This document shows positions 56,414 to 64,000 of a DNA stretch of 64,000 nucleotides, piece by piece. A program made the translations under genes and the position numbers. The first letter of the stretch is position 1. Each line of letters opens with the position of its first letter. Location: positions 9,559,904 through 9,623,903 of the forward strand of contig OZ038439.1 of assembly GCA_964036275.1 (NCBI GenBank), given 5' to 3'. The notes under the pieces were generated by a model. It did not search any database, had not been told where the DNA came from, and saw nothing but the letters and a program-made list of their open reading frames with translations. Source of the stretch: Litoditis marina. Lineage: Eukaryota > Nematoda > Chromadorea > Rhabditida > Rhabditidae.

Positions 56414-57879
56414 AGGGGAACAGAAAGGAAAGTTAATATGAAAGAACTGCTCAAGAGAAACTGATATATAACTTTTTTACTTAAACTAACAAACCTAATT
56501 TGCATACGGTTCACATGTTTTAGTCTGTTTTGGCGAGCGCAACGTTATGTTTAGGTACCCCGGGGTACGTAAACTAGCTTTCCATTCTGTCCTCCTTGAC
56601 ACGAAATTCAAATTTAAACAATATTGAAAACAAATGAAAGGTTAGAATTTGACGGGATATTGAAATAGGTTGAACTGTACGTGGTATGTGTTTGCTTTTG
56701 TTTACTCATAGGTTAGTTTGAAAATATTGTTTGTATTTTTTGCTGTGTTTTCATTTGAAATTGCGCTAATTTAACTTTCATTCTCTGCTAATGAAGGTAA
56801 TACAGGTTAAACTTTATTCGGTAGTTTTCTAACGGTACTTTTAGTCATCTCAAATCACTGATTGTTGTATGTATTTGTACACTCTTTTTATTTTGTTATA
56901 AAAATAAACACTCTGATAACTGTAATATCTGTCAAACTATGTATAGGAAGTGACCGAATTGTAGTTTGATCTCGATATTTCATATATCTAGAGTTTGACC
57001 GTGAAGCCGTGGAAGATCAAACTACAAAAACAGTGAGATAGAGAAAGATTCACCGTATATAGTGGGTGCCAAATTTATAAATTTCTGTCTCTCGCAGGAA
57101 TCGAACCTGTGAGCAAAATAGTCGTAGCAGGACGCTAACTACTGCGCTATGAGTGCACGTATCCGGTAAGCTTTGCCATCGAAGACATGTGTGCCTACAC
57201 AGCGGAAAGTGAGATATACAGTACCCTGCCGCCTTTCCGTTGGCGACGACTATATGTTTGCTTTGGAAAGAGCAAAACCAATATAGTTGGTGTCCATTTT
57301 GACTAATCGCACCAAACTTCATGGTCATCATCAATAATTTAGGGCAATGACCTCTGTGAAAAACTTAAATCATTTGATAAGTTAAACCTTGTAACTATAA
57401 GTCGGAGATAGTTGATTCAATAATGTTTATTGTTATCATGCGCTCAATGGTGGGTTTTATCAAGGTTATTATGGGAAATAATGCGATAAAGGAAAACATA
57501 AGTTGAATAAGTTGAATGTTTTGTTCATAATTCGCAATAAAACAGACAAACTCCTATAAAAGTGTGTTTTAGTGTTTTTTTAATAAATAGGGAACACATG
57601 CATTTGGAAATTGTTCACCTCTTCTTGAAGAACTGAGAAGTACTAGCGTTCCGATGCAAAACTGCGATTATTCAACTTCTTTACAAATACAAATGTTTAT
57701 TTATTGTATGATTTTTTAAACTATTATCCCTCCCCTTTTTTCATTCTCGCTGAAAAATGAGCTGTGCTTTCATATTTGTAGTTTTTTTTACTGACTATTA
57801 CTTTGGTTCATAAAATGTATTTGTAACGAGATGAATTTCGTTGAACTAATGTCCTCATTGAAGTATACTTTTCATTCAG
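56414..57879. other. Spacer between paralogues B and C
   Basis: No exon seen. It contains SINE-like copy 3 and AATAAA near 56,904, a possible though distant poly(A) signal for paralogue B. The promoter or trans-splice region of paralogue C lies at the end. Confidence 0.55.
57058..57254 (-). mobile_element. tRNA-promoter-bearing SINE-like element, copy 3
   Basis: A full-length 197-bp copy in reverse orientation. It is delimited by TATAGTGGGTGCC and GGCGACGACTATA on the plus strand, with the B box as GGAATCGAACC. It lies in the spacer between paralogues B and C. Confidence 0.78.
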
Positions 57880-60800
57880 ATGTTTTCCGTGTTTTTGTTG
57901 ATGTCTGTGCTGTGCACTGCTTCGGCAGAAACCTTCAACAGAGGTAAGATTGTAGAGAAATAAAGGTGAAGCTCGGAGAAGTAATACAAACTAGAAAAAC
58001 GAAGAGAGAAAGAGTATAGAAAGTGGCACGTTCCGCCTCTACTCCAGACGTAACCACTTTTCAGGATACTTCCCCCCTGAGGCATCCTCAGTGAGGTAGG
58101 GGAAAATTTTTTTTGGACTATAAGAATAATAATAACCAATAATCAAAAAGAGAAACCTGAAGAAGATAAAACGAGCGTGTCTTTCAAAAAGGGAGAAAAA
58201 CGACAGAAAGAGTTTGGTTTCGTACTTTGGTTGGGTTCCGGTCCACATTTTGAGCTTTTACCATCTTTCAAAGATGGTTTTCTGCTGTAAAGAAGAGCCC
58301 GAACTACGCTCAAACTTGGTCAATAACTTGATTGGAAGTGAGGATTTTACAAATTTTGACAAGAATTAGTTTTCACACCTACCACCCTAGTAACCGCGGT
58401 CCCTCTTCATATAATGGTTATAAATTTGTCTTTCCAAATGCCAAGTTTGTGATGAATTACCGCACTTCCAGGAAATCTCATAAACCGAGCCCCGAGGCGG
58501 TGTTTCCAACTCAAATGTGGCTCAAACTTTAGATGTTTCCAGCCGGCACCCAATAGGGTGAGGTTTCGTTTGCCTAGGGTCTGATTCTCTACAGTTTGTT
58601 CCACCCACTTATAACCCTCTACAGTAATCTGCTAACACTTCCAGATCAAAGTTTGGTATATAAGCGTATTCAGAACTCCTCAAAATGTTGATAGTGTCTT
58701 CTACATGTTTACTACTACTAACTCTGAAAAGTTGAAAACCAATTCATGACTTTTCTATTAGAAAACACCCTCTTGAATAGTTGACGGGTACTATAGGAGT
58801 ACATCGATTGGTAAAACAGACTATAAACATGAAATGCCTTACAAATTGTTCTCCAAACCGACTCCCAAACCAAAATTGAACAGATGCTTCCCGAACAAGT
58901 TGATTCGGAAAAGCCATTTGTGTACTCGAACCAAAACGAAGTCGAACCAAGTTTAAGCATAAACTACTTGAATTTGTTTGATTCCACCTTTGTTGGCCCG
59001 AATTCTGTTCGGTTACAAAACAATCCAATTGTTTCGGACTCATCGATTTAGGAAGAGGCAGTTCGGGCAGAAGTTCATCCAATTTCCTATGCCCAGTTGT
59101 CCCATTGTCCCGATTATTTGTCCCATTTCTTTGTTCTCATGAGTGGCTTGGTTGATTCTAGAACACGTTAGAGGTTATATAATAGGCAGAGAGTGCGAGA
59201 CAACAGAGTGAGAGAGTGTGTAGACGTGAGAGAGGAATAGAACGTTAAAACACTAAGACAGTCAGAGAGGGTTAAAGTTTGATATACTGGCGTTTGCCTC
59301 CTGAGACGGATTAGTGTAAAAAGGAATCGATTGGTGAAACAGATAACCAAAAATACAGACTACTTGTTGAAGTTAGTTTCGGTTATTCATAACGAACTAA
59401 CCACCTTTTCTTCTAGGATGCTCGCTGTGTTCCGACCAAAAAGTGTTCGCCTACTAGATGTAAGGTTGGACAACGGTCAGTTGATTAGCTCAATTTCAGT
59501 TGTTATTGTAGTAATACGAATTTCTTATCTATTTTTATTTAAAAAAAAAACTTATAACAGCCTAGGAGGCTTTCAGACTGGGGATTTCTATAGTTAGTTC
59601 TACGTGCAAACTGTTATTATACCGTTAGTCAATTCCACCGTCACGTGAAATGTGTTGAGCACAGAAGAACATGGAAACGCGCAATGAAAGTGCACAATTC
59701 CTTCCTTATTCCCTTATCAGAAGCTAACTTTAAGTGACTATTCAATTTACTTCTAGTTTAGCTAGGGTCCTGGTGCAACGACAAAGTACACTGGAACTCA
59801 GGAGCTCTGATGTTTTTCTGATCAAAAGTTCGGTAAAAATCATTTTTCAGTTGTATCAATGGCGGTCCCGGGCAGGATTTCAGATGTCAGCGTCAAACGT
59901 GTCAATCACTCAAATGTTTCTCTAGTAATCAAATGTGAGTCTTGTCTACGGTATGCATTCGTTGAAAGCACATCTCTACAACTTCCGTTGAGTTTCAACT
60001 AACGCTCTTTACGTCCATAATTACGTTTCGTATACAAAGTTCATGTATGCAGATTTTGCGGCATTTACAATGACTCCAATTCGGAATAAAAACATGTGAA
60101 CGGCGTAACAACCTAAGCAAGGTGACCATTAGTCTGTTTTCACCTGGAATTGAAATCCATTTGCTTTTGTTTGTTGGTTTGTCTGTTGTTTACTTCTTCC
60201 ATTCCCAGCTGCCAAGTGGTGCGTACGGGCGCCTTCTGTCGCCGGTCGCGCGTGTGTGCGAACTTGCGATGTGCTGCTAAGCGGGGACATTGTATACCTG
60301 GAAGATTTGGGAAGGACGCTAAATGTGTACCGGGTAGGTCAAACAGTTTTATAAATGCGAAAACAACAAACAAACAAAATAATACAACAAATAGGCAACA
60401 ATCAAGAAACAGGGACATTGCATTCCTGACAGATTTTAGAAGGGCGCTAAATGTTTACCAGGTAGGTCAAATAGTTTTATAAATGCGAAAACAACAAACA
60501 AACAAAATAATACAACAAATAGGCAACAAATAAGAAACAGGGACATTGCATTCCTGACAGATTGGGGAAGGGCGCTAAATGTGTACCAGGTAGGTCGAAT
60601 AGTTCTAATAAACAGATGACAACAACCAACCAACAGCAACAAGACAACAAATAAGTGACAAATGAATGACACATATAAAACGGGGACAATGCATTCGATT
60701 AAGAAGCAACATTGAGAAATGTGTAAGTGTACTGTGAACGTCGCAATACAAGTGCTGCCAACTATTCGTTCAATTTTTCTACCATTACAAACATGTCTTC

Positions 60801-63153
60801 GTGAGCGATTACAGCAATAACCGACACTACAATCTACAGGATGAAAGACAAAATAAACCTACGTTTACGAACTATTGTTTTAGTTTTACTAAAATAACAT
60901 GATTAATGTTAAATGGTTACAGGTTGTAAGTCGGACGAGATCTGGAACAGATGTGGTGGCTGCGATGGAAATTGTCAGGATCCGAACTTCGCCTGTCCCG
61001 GAAGATGTTCCCCGTTTGAGGCCAAGTGCAGGTATAGCCCGAGGAACAGAATTCCTGCGTCTCTCTTCAGCGCTCCCTCTCTCCCTCTCTTGTCTATCCC
61101 TCACTCTCTGTCTATCTTCGTTTCCCTCAAAACACGTGAGTAGAGTTCAACAAACTTCTGCTGTGTGGATTACGGATCTGCCGACTACACTACAACTTCT
61201 ATGAATTTTGGTATGTTCCGCAAGTAAACACGCTCTATATCGACTCAATATACGTGTTTCAGGTGCAAAGTTGGAAAAGTGCGCGGACCGGGCGGAAACT
61301 GCGTTTTTCCGGCCATGTGTGCAGGTGTGTTTTAGAATTAACTTTCTTCAGTACACACCCTTCCTTTTCAGTATTAGATCATTAACTAAACACTTTCTCA
61401 GGTTTTTAACAACTACAAATAATGTAAAATATTGTTAGACAAGTATGACAAGTGACAAGTTGGAATGCAAATGTACTGGGTGCTAAATTTATAAGTTACC
61501 GTCTCACGCCGGAATCGAACCTGTGAGCAAAAGATTTGGAGTTGGGCGCGAGCCATGCGCTATCAGAGAGGAGGCTTTGGCATCAAAGACATGTGTGCGT
61601 ACACAGCAGAAAGTGAGATATACAGTCCCACCTTTCCGTTGGCGTCGAATATAAGTAACTTGCTTACGTATCATTCGGTAGCTCCCTCATGAAATACATA
61701 CAAGTGAAATATTTATCAATTCGCTACGTTCAATAATCTGTGCTATTTTAGGTTTCATTCCGATAGAGGATTGGTATCCAAAGTGTTCGACGATCGATTG
61801 TAAAACGACTGGTAGAGATTGTTGGGTGAATCACGGACAAATGCAGTGCAAGGAGGATACGGGTATAGTATTGGTCAATTCCACAGTCACGTGAAACATG
61901 TTAAACACAGCCAAACTCAGATCGTGCAATGATGAAGTGCACGATGCCTCATTAAAGAATGCTAACTTCACGTGACTATTCAATTCACTCTATAATTATA
62001 ATTAAAAAAATTATAGTATAAGGATTCGAATATGGGAAGAAAAATGTCGATAGGGTTGTTATAGTCAAAACCAAAACTCGACTCTCGAAAAGACTCGAAA
62101 AATTTCGTGAACTTCGAAAGCTCGAAATTTTGCGTCTAATCAACAACCGGTCAACCGGTCAGCGTCCGGCTGTCACTCCACATGACCTTGGCTCGATCCC
62201 CGCTTGCAATCGAACCAATTTCGTTTAAACAGTATGCGTTTTCTACTGAAAACTGACCTGAATTCACGTGATACCCATATTCTCCAGGGTTTCATAAAAA
62301 AAACATATCAATTAAAAGCCATTCCAGACAGTCTTTGTAATTGCAATGCGAACGAGTTGTGTGTTCTTCGAAATCTGCCCTGTTCTGGTAGAGATTGTCC
62401 ATTGGATGCAGTGTGCACGTATAGAGGTCGGTGGGTTTATTTAGTTCAAAAATATACTCGGAATGGTAAATATGGAGATGAAATACAGAACAGAGAGAGA
62501 GAGAGAGCAATAAACATTCTGTAATAGAGACAGTTTGTAATTATTTTGTAATACTGATGGAATGTCTGGTGAGCGGGAAAATTACGAAGTCAATATAGCG
62601 TTCGGTGAACTCTGTTGTGTGTCTTTGTTGAAGTTCGAAATATCGGATGTACATGCAAGAAGGAAAAGAAAGTGAAAGTGAACCATTTTTTCAGGTTTGA
62701 AGGCGCGCTGCAACATAATGGTCTGTCGCCAGGGACTTTTCTGTAAAAACACGGCAGCCGGACCGAAATGTATCCCGACTATTCAAGGCAGACAACAGGG
62801 TGAGATTAAATAATACAAATGCAACACAAACAGTATTTTATGTTCAAATTGTGAAAAACAGATACTTTGTGTACTCTAAACTTTTCAAGAAAGATTTCAA
62901 GAAGAGAAATGTACTCAAACCTGAAAGAGAGACCAAATGGCCCATGTCATGTGCTAGGAATAACACATTAGTACGCTCACCTTTTATCAAAAAATGAAAC
63001 ACAAAGACTTTTTTCTAGTATGAAATAATATCAACACATGTTTTTTTTTCAGTTACCGCTGATTCTGGAAATGCTACGCACTCAGCAGACGCTTACGTAT
63101 TTCCCGCAAAATGCGCTTGGAAACAGAAAAACCAGAAAAGCGGCGATCTTTGA
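57880..63153 (+). CDS. Secreted multi-cysteine-repeat TIL-domain protein, paralogue C (diverged C terminus)
   Basis: Eleven in-frame exons: 57880-57943, 58472-58557, 59417-59475, 59851-59934, 60209-60333, 60923-61031, 61263-61324, 61752-61862, 62328-62426, 62695-62799 and 63053-63153 (1,005 nt, 334 aa). The signal peptide starts MFSVFLLMSVLCTASA, with the ATG abutting a CATTCAG acceptor. Only one Cys module precedes the TIL domain (CGSNFRCF / CVPTKKCSPTRCKVGQR / CINGGPGQDFRC, then CRRSRVCANLRC). The TIL exons read CGGCDGNC ... CKVGKVRGPGGNC. Unlike A and B, the protein continues past the TIL domain with three more Cys-containing exons and a tail rich in Lys, Gln and Ser. An AATAAA at 63,195-63,200 follows the stop. 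The exon 9 start was chosen at ATTCCAG|AC because the earlier CCAG would put a stop in frame. Confidence 0.86.
58836..59082. mobile_element. GGTTCGG-rich inverted-repeat element, copy 3
   Basis: A diverged copy with CTCCAAACCGACTCCCAAAC at the left and AAGAGGCAGTTCGGGCAGAA at the right. The middle TTTGTTGGCCCGAATT is shared with copy 2. In intron 2 of paralogue C. Confidence 0.65.
59618..59757 (+). mobile_element. TIR element with CACGTGA ends, copy 6
   Basis: GTCAATTCCACCGTCACGTG at the left and AAGTGACTATTCAATTTACT at the right, in intron 3 of paralogue C. Confidence 0.65.
60284..60735 (+). repeat. 128-bp tandem repeat of exon 5 end plus intron in paralogue C
   Basis: Units start GGGACATTG at 60,284 (real exon), 60,412 and 60,540, and a partial one at about 60,683. 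Each of the first three contains the last 50 nt of exon 5, a GTAGGT donor and an AACAACAAACAAACAAAA tract. Units 2 and 3 carry a TGA in the original frame. Confidence 0.85.
61473..61653 (-). mobile_element. tRNA-promoter-bearing SINE-like element, copy 4
   Basis: A diverged reverse-oriented copy. The B box is GGAATCGAACC on the plus strand and the tail region is shared with copies 1-3 and 5. It lies in intron 7 of paralogue C. Confidence 0.7.
61867..61992 (+). mobile_element. TIR element with CACGTGA ends, copy 7
   Basis: GTCAATTCCACAGTCACGTG at the left and TCACGTGACTATTCAATTCA at the right. It starts within 10 nt of the 5' splice site of exon 8 in paralogue C. Confidence 0.65.
62054..62148. 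mobile_element. GGGTTGTTA-ended element, copy 2
   Basis: TAGGGTTGTTATAG at the left, TCAACAACC at the right, with CTCGAAA-type repeats inside. Relative of 37,962-38,090. Confidence 0.5.
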
Positions 63154-63194
63154 ACTGTTATAAGATTAATGATTTCACACAAATAACTAGTTTT

Positions 63195-63200
63195 AATAAA
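63195..63200 (+). promoter_or_regulatory. Poly(A) signal of paralogue C
   Basis: AATAAA 42 nt after the stop codon. Confidence 0.6.
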
Positions 63201-63285
63201 GATGACGACAAAAATTCTTGTTGTTGGTTCGAAAAAAAGGTCCATACGTTTTCACAATGATTGGTGTTGCTATCAAAAATTTACT

Positions 63286-63405
63286 AGAAGTCAATTGAAT
63301 AGTAACGCAAAGTGAGCTCTAATAAGGCATCGTGCACTTTGTAATTGAACGTTTTTGAGTTCAACATATTTCACGAGACTGTGCAATTGACCAACAGTAT
63401 ATCTC
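63286..63405 (-). mobile_element. TIR element with CACGTGA ends, copy 8
   Basis: Reverse copy (AGAAGTCAATTGAATAGTAA ... GTGCAATTGACCAACAG) downstream of paralogue C. Confidence 0.6.
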
Positions 63406-63817
63406 GTTTAGTAATCATTACACTTTATGGTAGAAATAATTAAACTTTAAAGAGCAAAATGGGTTGTGTAGTAAGTAACAGTAACAGTCATATTTCGTTT
63501 TCATGGTAAATATACATTCATCTAAAATAATACATTTGTACATAAGTAAAACATACATTTTGTATATCCATACACATGAACAATTGGTCGATTGACGAAC
63601 TTTTCTCTCTCCTATTTTCAGAGGAATTCAAAAAAAAACTACTGAGATTATTAAATTTAATAAAATGTTTGTTCGAACCATTTCTAAAAATTAAACATCA
63701 CAAATCATCACTCGTTTGATTGTTGTACATTTTCCAATCGCTAGGAATGACATGGGCGTCAGATGCATCACCAACAAAAGCAGCATCATCGAAAGTAACT
63801 GAAAAAAACACGGTGTG

Positions 63818-64000
63818 TATAGTCGTCGCCAACGGAAAGGCGGAAGGGTACTGTATATCTCACTTGTCGCACACATGTCTTCGATTACAAAGTTGCCGGT
63901 AATGTGCACTAATAGCGCAGTGGTTAGCGCCCAGTTACGAATCTTTGCTCGCAGGTTCGATTCCGCGGGAGACAGAAATTTATAAGTTTGCCACCCACTA
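63818..64000 (+). mobile_element. tRNA-promoter-bearing SINE-like element, copy 5 (cut by window end)
   Basis: Starts TATAGTCGTCGCC and runs to CACCCACTA at the window edge. It has an A box (TAGCGCAGTGGTTAGCGC) and B box (GGTTCGATTCC). Confidence 0.78.

Larger units (their letters stand above)
63154..64000. other. 3' flank of paralogue C
   Basis: AATAAA at 63,195-63,200, a CACGTGA TIR element and SINE-like copy 5. No further exon is visible before the window ends. Confidence 0.6.

Noticed and set aside
62287..62327. Earlier acceptor (TCTCCAG|GG) for exon 9 of paralogue C
   Set aside because: It would bring a TAA stop in frame; the downstream ATTCCAG|AC site restores the Cys-rich frame.

Overview
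The window reads as nematode nuclear DNA, probably a rhabditid. Genes are split into short exons joined at tight TTTTCAG-type 3' splice sites. Three start codons sit at or within 2 nt of such a site, as expected for spliced-leader trans-splicing. The non-coding DNA is AT-rich and full of small foldback transposons. I assembled six multi-exon genes by hand; most ORFs longer than 60 codons are fragments of repeats or of introns.

Layout. (1) Minus strand, 1,970-8,314 and 9,571-15,327: two tandem paralogues of a two-domain rhodanese / 3-mercaptopyruvate sulfurtransferase. Both have ten coding exons at equivalent positions and nearly equal exon sizes (328 and 327 aa). (2) Minus strand, 16,278-25,588: an RCC1/RAN-3-type Ran guanine-nucleotide exchange factor in 19 exons (674 aa), with an acidic N-terminal tail, an AT-hook-like basic segment and a seven-bladed propeller. 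(3) 25.6-30.7 kb: a gene-free, repeat-rich spacer between divergent genes. (4) Plus strand, 30,743-36,699, 38,873-56,413 and 57,880-63,153: three tandem paralogues of a secreted cysteine-rich protein built from repeated short Cys exons plus a trypsin-inhibitor-like (TIL) domain. The middle one has a 12.46-kb intron.

The most unusual object is inside that intron. An 11,569-bp near-perfect palindrome (42,795-54,363) has two 5,765-bp arms around a 39-bp spacer. I found six substitutions and no net length difference between the arms. It starts TGTTG, ends CAACA, and is flanked by a 6-bp direct repeat AAGGCC. Taking out the palindrome and one AAGGCC restores an intact 165-bp Tourist/Harbinger-like MITE with its own TAA target duplication. 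The palindrome therefore looks like a transposable unit, a giant foldback element with no recognisable transposase, that inserted into a MITE inside an intron. It does not look like a sequencing hairpin.

A second theme is 'exon echoes': in at least six exons of four genes, the 3' end of an exon plus its 5' splice site has been tandemly copied into the downstream intron. A third is a rich set of short elements: a tRNA-promoter-containing SINE-like family with TATAGT ends (five copies), a 120-140-bp TIR family (eight copies), a hAT-type MITE with a perfect 8-bp target duplication, and several MITEs nested in one another.

The rhodanese pair and RCC1 homologue are housekeeping-type genes (sulfur metabolism; nuclear transport and mitosis). 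The TIL cluster is a fast-evolving secreted family. I see no operon or functional link between the three groups.
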